A stretch of 64,000 nucleotides of DNA from Bacteroidales bacterium (GCA_024693285.1 JAILLE010000020.1:62001-126000); one strand, 5' to 3'. Counted from the first letter of the stretch, positions 44,746 to 53,707 are shown. Numbers and translations: made by a program. Notes: a model not told the origin generated them from the letters alone.

Positions 44746-45507
44746 GTCTGGCCTGTCTGTCCAGTCACGGTTGACATCGTAGCCGTTGGAACGGATTACA
44801 GGCCCTGAGCCTACATATTCATTCTCAGCCGCCTCTTTCAAGATTCTCGCCCTGGTCTTCTTGAAAAGCCAGAAGCAGAAGGCGATCAGAACCAGCGTGA
44901 TAAGTAACGACCACGCCTCGCTCAGCTCGCTGAAGAAGCACAACGCGTCGTAGACTCCATGAAGAATCACAGGGAACAGCCACATCTTGATAGCCGCTCC
45001 TTCATGCTCCTTGCCCCTGAAATGGTACTGGGAATAGTAATACCCCATTGTCACAGCGAACGCGAAATGACCGGGGACGGCGAACAAAGCCCTCGTGAAA
45101 GCCACATCTACCCAATTGGCTCCGGCACTGATCACATAAATAATATTCTCGAACGCGGCGAAGCCAAGTCCGACAGTCGTGGCGTAAACAATGCCGTCAT
45201 AGCGCTCGTCAAATTCAGGGCAGTTGCGGAGCAATAGCCAGAGCAGAAGCAGTTTGGCTGTCTCTTCAGGAATGGCAGCTCCAAAGAAAGCGATTCTGAC
45301 CGCCTCTCCCAAGGTCGATGGCTCTGTCGTGTAGAAGCCCATATTGAGAAGAGGACCGGAAATCAGGGTCGAGGCGAGGGCAGCCAGGCCTCCATAGCAG
45401 AAGCCCTTGAATATGAGCCTGGTCGGCTCCGGCTCTGTGTCCTTATGGTAAACGTACCAAAGAAGGATCAGAGCCGGGGCGATAGCGGCCAGAGTCAGCA
45501 TCAACAT
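44737..45507 (-). CDS. PrsW-family intramembrane metalloprotease
   Basis: The 256-residue membrane protein has about eight hydrophobic segments and the PrsW motifs AIPEETAKLLLL, AAFENIIYV and a late HGVYDAL with the metal-binding His. PrsW-type proteases cleave membrane regulators such as anti-sigma factors; the target here is unknown. It starts one base after the stop of the NfnB-like gene, so it belongs to that operon. Confidence 0.88.
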   Translation of the reverse strand: MLMLTLAAIAPALILLWYVYHKDTEPEPTRLIFKGFCYGGLAALASTLISGPLLNMGFYTTEPSTLGEAVRIAFFGAAIPEETAKLLLLWLLLRNCPEFDERYDGIVYATTVGLGFAAFENIIYVISAGANWVDVAFTRALFAVPGHFAFAVTMGYYYSQYHFRGKEHEGAAIKMWLFPVILHGVYDALCFFSELSEAWSLLITLVLIAFCFWLFKKTRARILKEAAENEYVGSGPVIRSNGYDVNRDWTDRPDDQ

Positions 45508-45508
45508 A

Positions 45509-46900
45509 TCACTTGGATTTCAGGTATTCATCAATAGCTTTGGCGGCCTTCCTTCCAGCTCCCATGGCGAGTATCACGGTGGCGGCACCGGTCACCGCAT
45601 CACCTCCGGCGAATATTCCCTCGCGGGTCGTACGGCCTTCCTCGTCGGCGACAAGTCCTCCTCTCCTGGTGGCTTCAAGTCCATTTGTGGTCTTGACAAT
45701 CAGCGGGTTCGGGGCGGTACCAAGAGCCATTATGACAGTCTCGGTCGGAATCTCGAATTCTGAGCCGGGAATTGGGACAGGGGAGCGGCGACCGCTCTCG
45801 TCAGGCTCGCCGAGCTCCATCCGGATGCACTTGAGGGCCCTTACCCAGCCGTTCTCGTCGGCGAGGATCTCAACAGGATTTGTCAGCATCTGGAAATCAA
45901 TACCTTCCTCCTTCGCGTGATGGACCTCTTCCTTACGGGCAGGAAGCTCAACCTCAGTTCTCCTATAGATAATAGAGGTGTCCGCTCCGAGCCTGAGGGC
46001 AGTCCTGGCGGCATCCATAGCGACATTACCTCCTCCGACGACACAGCATTTCTTTCCGGCGTGGATAGGGGTGAGATAATCCTCCCTGAAGGCCTTCATC
46101 AAGTTGTTGCGGGTCAGGAACTCATTTGCTGAGAATACACCGTTGAGGTTCTCTCCTGGGATGCCCATGAACTTGGGAAGTCCGGCTCCTGTCCCCACGA
46201 AAACAGCCTCGAAACCTTCGTTGTCCATAAGGCTGTCAATGGTGACAGTGCGGCCGATAATGACGTCGGTTTCTATTTTGACTCCCAATGCTTTAACCTC
46301 GTTTATCTCACGTTTTAGTACAGCATCTTTAGGAAGCCTGAATTCAGGTATTCCATATTCAAGGACACCTCCAGGTCTGTGAAGAGCCTCGAAGATTGTG
46401 ACATCGTAGCCCCATTTGGCGAGGTCAGAAGCGCAGGCCAATCCGGCTGGACCTGAGCCGATGACAGCGACTTTCTTCGCTCCGGGGGTGACGGTCGCGG
46501 CGGGACGCGTCGTCTCGTCGCTCTCAGCTGAATGGTCAGCGACAAAACGCTCTAGTTTTCCGATCGCCACACTCTCGCCCTTGATCCCGAGGATGCAGCT
46601 GCCTTCGCACTGGGTCTCCTGGGGGCAGACACGTCCGCAGACAGCCGGCAGCGAGGAATCCTCTCCGATCACAGCGGCGGCACCTTGGATGTCTCCCTCC
46701 TTGACCTTAGCGATGAACTCCGGAATCTTGATGCTGACCGGGCAAGCGGTCACGCAGCGCGGATTCTTGCAATGAAGGCATCTCGACGCCTCCAGCATGG
46801 CCTCCTGGAGGTCATAACCGAAACAAACTTCCTCGAAATTATGAGCGCGTACCTTGGGATCCTGCTCCCTTACCGGTACTCTAGGAATTCTCTCTGCCAT
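45509..46900 (-). CDS. nfnB: NfnB/GltA-like NADPH oxidoreductase, Fe-S flavoprotein subunit
   Basis: The 463-residue protein has N-terminal cysteine clusters (RCLHCKNPRCVTACP, CGRVCPQETQCEGSC) that bind Fe-S centres, the FAD motif VAVIGSGPAGLACA, and the NADP motif CVVGGGNVAMDAARTA. It matches GltA, the glutamate synthase small-subunit-like protein. Next to the NAD-binding partner it is probably the large subunit of the electron-bifurcating NADH-dependent ferredoxin:NADP oxidoreductase. True glutamate synthase is less likely since no gltB is present. Confidence 0.88.
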   Translation of the reverse strand: MAERIPRVPVREQDPKVRAHNFEEVCFGYDLQEAMLEASRCLHCKNPRCVTACPVSIKIPEFIAKVKEGDIQGAAAVIGEDSSLPAVCGRVCPQETQCEGSCILGIKGESVAIGKLERFVADHSAESDETTRPAATVTPGAKKVAVIGSGPAGLACASDLAKWGYDVTIFEALHRPGGVLEYGIPEFRLPKDAVLKREINEVKALGVKIETDVIIGRTVTIDSLMDNEGFEAVFVGTGAGLPKFMGIPGENLNGVFSANEFLTRNNLMKAFREDYLTPIHAGKKCCVVGGGNVAMDAARTALRLGADTSIIYRRTEVELPARKEEVHHAKEEGIDFQMLTNPVEILADENGWVRALKCIRMELGEPDESGRRSPVPIPGSEFEIPTETVIMALGTAPNPLIVKTTNGLEATRRGGLVADEEGRTTREGIFAGGDAVTGAATVILAMGAGRKAAKAIDEYLKSK

Positions 46901-46901
46901 A

Positions 46902-47744
46902 TCACTTCACGAATTTAGCTTTAACTTCCGCTTCTTCTGTCTTGTACTGTCCGAGACGGCGCATCGCCTCATCGAAGTCCACATCGTAGCCGTTGAACTC
47001 AGGACCGTCCACGCAGGCGAACCTGGTCTTGCCGGCTACTGTGACCCTGCACGCTCCGCACATGCCGGTGCCATCCACCATCAACATGTTAAGGCTCACG
47101 TCGATAGGAATATTCAGCTTCTTGCAGGTCAGGGTAGCGAATTTCATCATTATCATCGGGCCGATGGCGACCGCCTGGGTATATTCCTTACCTTTTGCCA
47201 CAAGATCCTCCAGGCATGCCGTGCCGACTCCATGGAACCCCACACTGCCATCGTCAGTGCAAAGGTAGAGGTTGTCGCAGGCGCTTCCGAGCTCTTCTGT
47301 GTAAATCAAAAGGTCCTTGGTGCGGGCTCCGATAATGACATCAACGGCGATGCCTCTGTCGTGCAGCCATTTGGCTTGGGGATACACCGGCGCGGTGCCG
47401 AGACCGCCGGCTATGAATATATATTTCTGTCCTTTCAGCTGCTCCTCACTCATCCCCATGAATGCCGAGGGGTTGCCGAGCGGACCGACTACGTCGCGGA
47501 AGAACTCTCCTTCCTCTTTGGCGATGATGGCTGCGGAGGAGGCTCCGATAAGCTGGGTGACGATGGTCACCGTACCTTCCTCACGGTCGTAGTCGCTGAT
47601 TGTCAGTGGAATTCTTTCGCCCTCTTCGTTCGCCAGGACGATCAGGAACTGCCCAGGTTGAGCCGCCTTGGCAATCCTGGGGGCTGACACTACCATCTTG
47701 CAGATGTTAGGAGTCAGCATCTCTCGTTTCAGGATTTTGAACAT
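46902..47744 (-). CDS. nfnA: NfnA-like FAD/NAD- and [2Fe-2S]-binding subunit
   Basis: The 280-residue protein has a ferredoxin-reductase-like FAD domain (AQPGQFLIVLANEEGERIPLTI), an NAD domain (YIFIAGGLGTAPVYP), and a C-terminal [2Fe-2S] cluster (MCGACRVTV and FACVDGPEF). It is the dihydroorotate-dehydrogenase electron transfer subunit type, found in NfnAB with the next gene one base away. Together they balance NADH, NADPH and reduced ferredoxin, which would be made by the 2-oxoacid oxidoreductase at 53728-56383. Confidence 0.88.
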   Translation of the reverse strand: MFKILKREMLTPNICKMVVSAPRIAKAAQPGQFLIVLANEEGERIPLTISDYDREEGTVTIVTQLIGASSAAIIAKEEGEFFRDVVGPLGNPSAFMGMSEEQLKGQKYIFIAGGLGTAPVYPQAKWLHDRGIAVDVIIGARTKDLLIYTEELGSACDNLYLCTDDGSVGFHGVGTACLEDLVAKGKEYTQAVAIGPMIMMKFATLTCKKLNIPIDVSLNMLMVDGTGMCGACRVTVAGKTRFACVDGPEFNGYDVDFDEAMRRLGQYKTEEAEVKAKFVK

Positions 47745-47953
47745 GTTGTGCTGTTCTTTGATGTGGTTAATATTGGTTAATATTAGATATTATTTTAAAT
47801 CCTTTTTATTTCAACCTGCAAATCTAATAAAAACCCAATAAAAAACCTATCCCTTCATCCCACCTCATCACACACCTCTCCCAACGACCTTTCCGATCTT
47901 ACCTAGATGTACTTGACCGAACTTTCCTATTCCTTAGCCATACCTAAGTCTTG

Positions 47954-47989
47954 CCTGCCTGCCTACCTGCCTGCCTACCTGCCTGCCTG
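47954..47989. repeat. Three tandem copies of a 12-base unit (CCTGCCTGCCTA)
   Basis: The unit is repeated exactly three times, with the last base G instead of A in the third copy. It is itself made of CCTG/CCTA tetramers, so slippage can change its length. It is non-coding. Confidence 0.9.
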
Positions 47990-48040
47990 CTCTTAGCCGT
48001 TTTAACTCCTTTTTACTCCCAAAACACTTTTAACAAAAAT

Positions 48041-48064
48041 GTTATACTGTATAACAATATTGTT
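48041..48064. promoter_or_regulatory. Overlapping palindromes, possible operator
   Basis: GTTATACTGTATAAC (48041-48055, arms of 6 around CTG) overlaps AACAATATTGTT (48053-48064, perfect). Adjacent dyads of this kind can bind dimeric regulators, but no regulator is identified and no gene starts right after. Confidence 0.35.
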
Positions 48065-48147
48065 TTTCATGTTATTAATAAACATTTTATGATATAGGAG
48101 ACTGATGATCAGTTTTCACCGCCAGTATTTCACCTCCCACCCCTCCA

Positions 48148-48224
48148 GGTGTCCCTTATTCCGCACCACCTGTCAAGAAATGCCCGCCGAAACGATCCCG
48201 GTGTCCCTGAATCCGCACCACCTG
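48148..48224. repeat. Pair of 25-base direct repeats, 52 bases apart
   Basis: GGTGTCCCT-(3 bases)-TCCGCACCACCTG occurs at 48148-48172 and 48200-48224 with two differences, both in the 3-base centre. The unit starts with GGTG and ends with CACC(TG), so each copy has weak dyad symmetry. It is non-coding. Confidence 0.8.
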
Positions 48225-48495
48225 CGGCACTTGGGTGAAATAGGCTGTGTTTGGGCCCGGTGGTGTGATTCTGCTGGTATAGAATTGGCTGTTGCGGATA
48301 AGAGTTTTGGGAAGTGGTTGATTATCAGGTGAATATGGAAAACGCATTGAAATATTATCTACGCATTATTTGTAAAGTGCTGATTGTCAGGCATTTTTGA
48401 AAAACAGACTCTGTATCGTCCTGAAATGAGTTTGCCCCAAAAAAGGTAAAAAGAGGAGGGAAACAAGAAGTTACCGAATTCGGCCGGGAAAATGA

Positions 48496-49782
48496 TCAAA
48501 TCGCCTCGAAAGCCTGGTCGAGATCAGCGATTATGTCGTCGATGTGCTCCACACCGATGGAAAGCCGTATTGTTGTCGGGGTAATGTGTTGCTGCTCAAG
48601 CTCTTCCGGAGTCATCTGTGAATGAGTCGTGGAGGCAGGGTGGATTACCAGGCTCTTGACATCCGCGACATTAGCCAGCAAGGAGAATATCTTGAGATTG
48701 TCTATGAACTTCCAGGCATCGTCTTTAGTTCCTTTGATTTCGAATGTGAATATTGATCCGCCTCCGTTAGGGAAGTATTTATTATACAGGCAGTTGTCAG
48801 GGTGGCTGTCGAGTGATGGATGGTTGACTCTGGCCACTTTCGGGTGGGACTCAAGATAACTCACGACCTTTAGGGCGTTCTGTACATGCCGCTCGATTCG
48901 CAAAGGGAGCGACTCGACTCCCTGAAGAAGGATCCATGCGGAAAGGGGACTCACGCACGCGCCTGTGTCTCTGAGAATGACCGCGCGGATCCTTGTCACA
49001 AAAGCAGCCGGGCCGGCGACGTCAGCGAATACCGCGCCATGGTAGCTGGGATCTGGTTTGGCGATCGAAGGATACCTGTCAGCATTCTTCTTCCAGTCGA
49101 ACTTTCCTCCGTCCACAATGACTCCACCGAGAGTGGTCCCATGGCCTCCGATGAACTTCGTCGCTGAATGGACGACTATGTCCGCCCCATGCTCCAATGG
49201 CCTGAATATCAGCGGAGCGAAAGTGTTGTCCACAATCACTACTATTCCATGCCTGTGTGCGACCTCAGATATTCCTTCTAAATCGATCACGTCAGAGTTG
49301 GGGTTCCCGAAAGTCTCGGCGTATATCGCTTTAGTGTTCGGCCTTATGGCCTTCTCAAGTGCTTCAAGATCATTGACTTTCAATATTGTACTGCTTATAC
49401 CCTGAGTGGAGAGTGTATGAGTGATCAAGTTGAAAGAGCCTCCGTAGAGGTTGTCCGCCGCTATGATATGGTCGCCTTGCCTAGCTATATTCTGAAGGGA
49501 ATAGGTAACGGCAGCGGCTCCGGATGCCACCGCTAGTGCGGCAACACCACCTTCCAATGCGGCGATCCTTGTCTCAAACACGTCCTGGGTCGAGTTGGTA
49601 AGGCGACCGTAGATGTTGCCCGGATCTCTTAACCCGAACCTGTCCGCCGCATGCGCGCTATTATGAAATACATAAGATGTAGTTTGGTAAATAGGGACCG
49701 CACGTGAATCGCTCACTGGATCCGGTGTCTCCTGGCCTGCGTGAATCGCCAGGGTCTCGAGGTGTAATTTGATCGCGCTCAT
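48496..49782 (-). CDS. metY: O-acetylhomoserine sulfhydrylase (PLP enzyme)
   Basis: The 428-residue protein has the Cys/Met metabolism PLP fold: AIHAGQETPDP, VPIYQTTSYVF, IYGRLTNST, AETFGNPNSDVIDL, and the PLP lysine in HSATKFIGGHGTTLGG. The long IVDGGKFDWKKN insert and the TTHSQM block near the end mark MetY rather than cystathionine enzymes. It makes homocysteine from O-acetylhomoserine and sulfide. It is divergent from an Lrp regulator. Confidence 0.94.
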   Translation of the reverse strand: MSAIKLHLETLAIHAGQETPDPVSDSRAVPIYQTTSYVFHNSAHAADRFGLRDPGNIYGRLTNSTQDVFETRIAALEGGVAALAVASGAAAVTYSLQNIARQGDHIIAADNLYGGSFNLITHTLSTQGISSTILKVNDLEALEKAIRPNTKAIYAETFGNPNSDVIDLEGISEVAHRHGIVVIVDNTFAPLIFRPLEHGADIVVHSATKFIGGHGTTLGGVIVDGGKFDWKKNADRYPSIAKPDPSYHGAVFADVAGPAAFVTRIRAVILRDTGACVSPLSAWILLQGVESLPLRIERHVQNALKVVSYLESHPKVARVNHPSLDSHPDNCLYNKYFPNGGGSIFTFEIKGTKDDAWKFIDNLKIFSLLANVADVKSLVIHPASTTHSQMTPEELEQQHITPTTIRLSIGVEHIDDIIADLDQAFEAI

Positions 49783-49817
49783 GATATTGTCAATTTGTTA
49801 AGTTGTGTTGTCTATCG

Positions 49818-49848
49818 CAAAGGTAGAATCCATGGAAAATGTTTCCAA
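49818..49848 (-). promoter_or_regulatory. Promoter of metY
   Basis: On the minus strand TTG (49848-49846) is followed after 20 bases by TACCTTTG (49825-49818), matching TTTG-N20-TAnnTTTG except for one base. The ATG is about 36 bases downstream. Confidence 0.65.
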
Positions 49849-49876
49849 GAAGATGCGAAACTTTGGTGAATTTTGC

Positions 49877-49884
49877 TATTTTTG
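49877..49884 (+). promoter_or_regulatory. Possible -7 element of lrp-trmO
   Basis: TATTTTTG fits TAnnTTTG and lies 66 bases before the lrp ATG. The upstream TTTG is not at the ideal distance. Confidence 0.35.
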
Positions 49885-49950
49885 TAAATAATACGGGATA
49901 TATTTTACTGAATAATCCTTAAATAATTGATAATAAAGATTTTTTTACCG

Positions 49951-50424
49951 ATGAACGGATTGGATGAGAAAGACGTCGCTATCCTACAAGCTTTGCAGGA
50001 GAACGCCGACGTCACTAACAAAGAACTGGCAGCCAAGGTCCATCTCTCTCCCACACCAGTATTTGAGAGAGTGAAGCGGCTGCGTGAGCAGGGTTATATC
50101 AAAAAGGTCGCCGCTGTGCTCGATGCCGACAAACTGGACTGTTCTTTTATGGCTTTCTGCTTCATTAAGATGAAACAGCATACTTTCGAGAACGCGAAAG
50201 CATTGATGGATGCGGTGCAGGATATTAGCGAGGTCGGGGAGTGTTACAACATCTCCGGTGATTATGATTTCCTGATGAAAGTTTATGTCTCGAGTATGAA
50301 GGAGTACCAGAGGTTCGTGCTTCGGATCTTGGGCGATCTTGATTGCATCGGAGGCTTGAATAGTTTCTTCGTCATGGGTGAGGTTAAAGGTGGAGCAGAG
50401 GTTCCGGTGAGGGTGATTAAATAG
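49951..50424 (+). CDS. lrp: Lrp/AsnC-family transcriptional regulator
   Basis: The ATG at 49951 (MNGLDEKDVAIL) gives 157 aa, the family's usual size; an in-frame TTG at 49927 is rejected. The N-terminal HTH is in NKELAAKVHLSPTPVFERVKRLREQGYI, and the C-terminal RAM domain holds the ligand-binding GECYNISGDYDFLMKV. It is divergent from metY and upstream of a branched-chain amino acid cluster, so amino-acid-responsive control of either is plausible. Confidence 0.93.
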   Translation: MNGLDEKDVAILQALQENADVTNKELAAKVHLSPTPVFERVKRLREQGYIKKVAAVLDADKLDCSFMAFCFIKMKQHTFENAKALMDAVQDISEVGECYNISGDYDFLMKVYVSSMKEYQRFVLRILGDLDCIGGLNSFFVMGEVKGGAEVPVRVIK

Positions 50425-50432
50425 TTGTGAAT

Positions 50433-51119
50433 ATGGAAATTAAGCCTATAGCATATTTCCGGTCTCCGTTCCCGGGAAAGTTCGGTGTGCCTAGGCAGGC
50501 AGGGCTTGCTCCGGCAGTCAAGGGCAGTATAGTTTTCGAGCCGGAGTTCCGTAATCCCGACGCCCTTCGTGGCCTCGAAGGTTTCGACTATATCTGGCTT
50601 ATCTGGGAATTCTCAGCCAATCTGGTTTCAGGTCCTTTCCAGGCTACCGTGCGACCGCCGAGACTTGGTGGAAACGCCAGAGTCGGAGTATTCGCGAGCC
50701 GGTCACCGTTCAGGCCAAATCCGCTTGGACTCTCTTCGGTGCGTTTGGAATCAATTGATTTTGAGGCGAAAGACTCTGATGGTAGACCAATTGGACCGGT
50801 TATTAACGTTCTCGGAGCCGACTTGATGGACGGTACACCGATTTATGACATAAAGCCATATATCGAATATGCCGACTCGCACCTCGGAGTCCGCTCAGGC
50901 TTTGTTGACACCTCCGCATGGGAACCACTTCAGGTTGAATTTCCTGTAGGTGCGGAGAAGACTATACCTGACCTCGACACACTGCGTGAAGTCCTGTCGC
51001 TCGATCCCAGACCGAGCTACCAGGATGACCCATCAAGGGAGTATGGAATGTCGTTTGGAGGCAGGGAAGTGAGATTCAAGGTATCCGGCAGCCTTCTGAC
51101 TGTCATTTCGATAAAATAG
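50433..51119 (+). CDS. trmO: tRNA (t6A37) N6-methyltransferase TrmO (YaeB/TsaA)
   Basis: The ATG at 50433 is preferred over GTG at 50427 (228 aa). The beta-barrel SAM-binding fold is marked by RSPFPGKFGVPRQAG, GLEGFDYIWLIWEF, GVFASRSPFRPNPLGLSSVRL and LMDGTPIYDIKPYI. It methylates t6A at position 37 of tRNA-Thr in the known bacterial enzyme. It follows lrp by 8 bases and likely shares its transcript. Confidence 0.92.
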   Translation: MEIKPIAYFRSPFPGKFGVPRQAGLAPAVKGSIVFEPEFRNPDALRGLEGFDYIWLIWEFSANLVSGPFQATVRPPRLGGNARVGVFASRSPFRPNPLGLSSVRLESIDFEAKDSDGRPIGPVINVLGADLMDGTPIYDIKPYIEYADSHLGVRSGFVDTSAWEPLQVEFPVGAEKTIPDLDTLREVLSLDPRPSYQDDPSREYGMSFGGREVRFKVSGSLLTVISIK

Positions 51120-51177
51120 CATAGTGTCAATTTGATTTCATCTTGGCCTTAGATGTAACAATTGTTGACGAAACGCT

Positions 51178-51208
51178 TGATATAACGAAAAAAATGTAAT
51201 ATATTTAA
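51178..51208 (+). promoter_or_regulatory. Promoter of the buk-ilvE-oxidoreductase cluster
   Basis: TTG at 51178-51180 and TATATTTA at 51201-51208 are 20 bases apart; the second box differs from TAnnTTTG in its last base. The buk ATG is 18 bases downstream. Confidence 0.5.
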
Positions 51209-51225
51209 CCCGTCAAAGATTTAAG

Positions 51226-52359
51226 ATGAAAGGTAATATATTAGTCATCAACACTGGTTCGACAACCACAAAATTGGGTTACTTTTCCGATGGCACCAGA
51301 ATTTTCGACGAGAAGCTCGAGCACACCGCCTCGGAAGTAGCTAAGTATAAGTCCGTAATGGATCAGTCCGACATGCGCCGTCAGGCGATTAAGGATTTCA
51401 TGGGATCCAGGGGGATTCCTCTTGAGAACGTTGATATCGTAATGGCAAGGGGCGGACTGATCACCCCCGTAATCACTGGAGTATATAATGTCAACCAAGA
51501 CATGCGTGATGTCCTTTTCAGCGGAAGGGACGGAGTCCATGCCTGTAACCTCAGCGCCATCCTTGCCGATGACATCGCCAAAGAGATTAATGAAATAAGG
51601 CGAGAGAAAGGACTTGAGCCGCGTTTCGGTGTCACCACCGCATATATCGCCGACCCTCCTATGGCCGACGAGATGCTTCCCGAGTGCAAGATGGGTGGTA
51701 TTCCCGAGTTTACCAGGAAGACCCTTTTCCACGCCCTTAATTCCAGGGCTATAGTCAGGCGCTATCTTAAGGAGCATGGCCATAAGGTCAATGATGTGAC
51801 AGTCATTGTGGCTCATATGGGCGGAGGAGCGACAATATCCCTTCACAGAAGAGGAAAAGTCATTGATGTTAACCACGGCCTTGGCGGAGACGGCCCCATC
51901 ACTCCCGAAAGGGCTGGATGTTGTCCTCCTTTCGAGCTGATAGACATGTGCTTCAGCGGCAAGTACACGAAAGAAGATATCAAGAAGAAACTCGTTGGAA
52001 GGGGAGGCGCTGTGGCATATTTCGGAACCAACAGCATGATTGATGTCGAGAATCTGGCTGACAGCGGGAACGAGTTGGCGATCACCTTCCTTAAGGCGTA
52101 TGTCCTTAATATTTGCAAATACATAGCTTCTATGGCTGCCACGGCCGACGGAAAGGTAGACGCCATCCTCCTTACCGGCGGTATCGCGCACAGCAAGAAG
52201 TTGATGAACGACATAATCGCGAAGATCGGATTCATAGCCCCTGTCGAGGTATTCCCTGGTGAGGATGAGATTGCCAGTCTGGCTGAGAACGGGTATTTGA
52301 TCCTCGCGGGTCAGACCAAGATCCACACCTACAACAAGGATCATATAATTGAAGATTGA
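51226..52359 (+). CDS. buk: Butyrate/branched-chain fatty acid kinase
   Basis: The 377-residue ASKHA-fold kinase starts with LVINTGSTTTKLGYF (phosphate-binding loop) and has VIVAHMGGGATISLHRRG, VNHGLGGDGPITPERAG, and the late ILLTGGIAHSKK. It makes ATP from butyryl-phosphate or isobutyryl-phosphate. No phosphate butyryltransferase (ptb) gene is next to it, which is unusual. Next to a branched-chain aminotransferase and a VorB-type oxidoreductase it may act on branched acyl phosphates. Confidence 0.92.
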   Translation: MKGNILVINTGSTTTKLGYFSDGTRIFDEKLEHTASEVAKYKSVMDQSDMRRQAIKDFMGSRGIPLENVDIVMARGGLITPVITGVYNVNQDMRDVLFSGRDGVHACNLSAILADDIAKEINEIRREKGLEPRFGVTTAYIADPPMADEMLPECKMGGIPEFTRKTLFHALNSRAIVRRYLKEHGHKVNDVTVIVAHMGGGATISLHRRGKVIDVNHGLGGDGPITPERAGCCPPFELIDMCFSGKYTKEDIKKKLVGRGGAVAYFGTNSMIDVENLADSGNELAITFLKAYVLNICKYIASMAATADGKVDAILLTGGIAHSKKLMNDIIAKIGFIAPVEVFPGEDEIASLAENGYLILAGQTKIHTYNKDHIIED

Positions 52360-52381
52360 CACATATTAATAACACTACGAT

Positions 52382-53428
52382 ATGATTGATATTGATTGGA
52401 CAAAACTATCCTTCAGCTACACAAAGACAAGGACTATAGTTTTCAGCCGCTGCATCGACGGCAATTGGGAGACTCCGGTCGAGACTGAGGATTTCAACCT
52501 GGCTCTCAGCCCGTTCGCTGGTGTGTTCCATTACGCCCCTTCTTGTTTCGAGGGCCTTAAAGCCTTCCGGGGAGTTGACGGAAAGATCCGTCTTTTCCGC
52601 CCCGATATGAACTTCAAGAGGTTAAGGGACAGCGCTGAATATCTGGATATGCCTTGGCCTTCTGAGGAGTTGTTTATCGACATGTGCGTCCGCTGCGTCA
52701 AGGACAATCTCGAATATCTTCCTCCTTATGAGGTTCAAAGCGCTTCTCTTTATTTGAGGCCTGTACTTTTCGGTATCAACCCTCAGCTTGGTATCCATTC
52801 TGCCAAGGACGTGATGTTCGTCGTCATGTGCTCTCCTGTGGGAACATATTCAGGAGCTAAGAGCCTGGCCCCGGCTAACGCCGTGTTATCCAGGAACTAT
52901 GACCGTTCAGCACCTTTCGGGTCCGGTCGTCACAAGTTGGGCGCCAACTATGCCCAGTCGCTCCACGCTTACAATATCGCCCACAACTCCGGTTACAGGG
53001 AACTCCTGTTCCTTGATTCGGCCACGAAGTCTACCATAGAGGAGTTCGGCTCGTCAAATTTCTTCGCGATCAAGGGTGATACTTACGTCACTCCTCTCTC
53101 CAACAGTGTACTGCCTTCCATCACTAACAATAGTTTACGTACGGTCGCGGAGGATATGGGGATGAAGGTTGAGATGCGCCCGATTAAGGTTGAGGAACTT
53201 GCTGAGTTTGATGAGGTTGGATCATGCGGTACCGCTGTGGTCATCACTCCTATATGTGAGATAGATGACAAACCTGTCCTCGAGGGAACCGAAATCACGA
53301 AGCGCTACGACATCGGCTCAAAGGAGCAATGCGGCCCTAAGAGCGTGATGTTGTACAATGAGATCATCGGAATCCAGAGGGGATTGAGACCTGATCCGAG
53401 AGGTTGGTGCATATTCATCGACGAGTAG
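52382..53428 (+). CDS. ilvE: Branched-chain amino acid aminotransferase
   Basis: The 348-residue fold-type IV PLP enzyme shows FHYAPSCFEGLKAFRG, YLRPVLFG, the PLP lysine in GRHKLGANYAQSL, and STIEEFGSSNFF. It interconverts Leu, Ile and Val with their 2-oxo acids. It lies between buk and the oxidoreductase genes, so it probably feeds them the oxo acids. Confidence 0.94.
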   Translation: MIDIDWTKLSFSYTKTRTIVFSRCIDGNWETPVETEDFNLALSPFAGVFHYAPSCFEGLKAFRGVDGKIRLFRPDMNFKRLRDSAEYLDMPWPSEELFIDMCVRCVKDNLEYLPPYEVQSASLYLRPVLFGINPQLGIHSAKDVMFVVMCSPVGTYSGAKSLAPANAVLSRNYDRSAPFGSGRHKLGANYAQSLHAYNIAHNSGYRELLFLDSATKSTIEEFGSSNFFAIKGDTYVTPLSNSVLPSITNNSLRTVAEDMGMKVEMRPIKVEELAEFDEVGSCGTAVVITPICEIDDKPVLEGTEITKRYDIGSKEQCGPKSVMLYNEIIGIQRGLRPDPRGWCIFIDE

Positions 53429-53431
53429 GAA

Positions 53432-53707
53432 GTGGATACGCTGGACTGGATTGAGTCCATCCTTCAAGAGGGGAGGATCGAGGAGGCGATAAGCCTTCTT
53501 GGTGACTTTATTTCCTCGTCCACAGTACCGTCTGAAAGGGCATATTACCTGCTCGGTAACGCTTACCGCAAGAAAGGAGACTGGCAAGGTGCCATCAACA
53601 ACTATCTTGAGGCTATGGAGATCAATCCCGAGAGCCCTGCGGCAAACGCCTACAGGATGGCGAATGACATCCTGGACTTTTACAACAAGGACATGTATAA
53701 CCAGTAA
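53432..53707 (+). CDS. Small TPR-like protein
   Basis: The 91-residue protein begins with GTG 3 bases after the ilvE stop. It has two TPR-like helical pairs (ERAYYLLGNAYRKKGDWQGA and AINNYLEAMEINPESPAA). It may help assembly or binding of the neighbouring enzymes; no catalytic residues are seen. A gene of this kind between aminotransferase and oxidoreductase genes is familiar in Bacteroidetes. Confidence 0.8.
   Translation: MDTLDWIESILQEGRIEEAISLLGDFISSSTVPSERAYYLLGNAYRKKGDWQGAINNYLEAMEINPESPAANAYRMANDILDFYNKDMYNQ

Larger units (their letters stand above)
47745..48495. other. Gene-free region of about 750 bases with short repeats
   Basis: No convincing gene is present; two short frames at 48105-48332 and 48156-48347 overlap each other on opposite strands and look random. 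The left part is AT-rich with two copies of TTAATATT near 47767-47784 and a possible -7 element (CAAATCTA at 47819-47826, minus strand) for nfnA. It also holds a 12-base tandem repeat, overlapping palindromes and a 25-base direct repeat, listed separately. Confidence 0.6.

Noticed and set aside
46854..47687. 277-codon plus-strand frame across the NfnA-like gene
   Set aside because: Antisense shadow of a gene with clear FAD, NAD and Fe-S motifs.
45509..47744. Glutamate synthase small subunit
   Set aside because: No large subunit (gltB) is adjacent, and the partner is the NAD/[2Fe-2S] subunit typical of NfnAB.
47954..47989. Possible CRISPR-like repeat
   Set aside because: Units are contiguous 12-mers without spacers; it is a simple tandem repeat.
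48105..48347. Two small frames in the spacer before metY (plus and minus)
   Set aside because: They overlap on opposite strands, run through the direct repeats in different frames, and have no recognisable motif.
51241..52362. 373-codon open frame on the minus strand across buk
   Set aside because: It is the antisense shadow of a well-conserved kinase gene and resembles no protein family.
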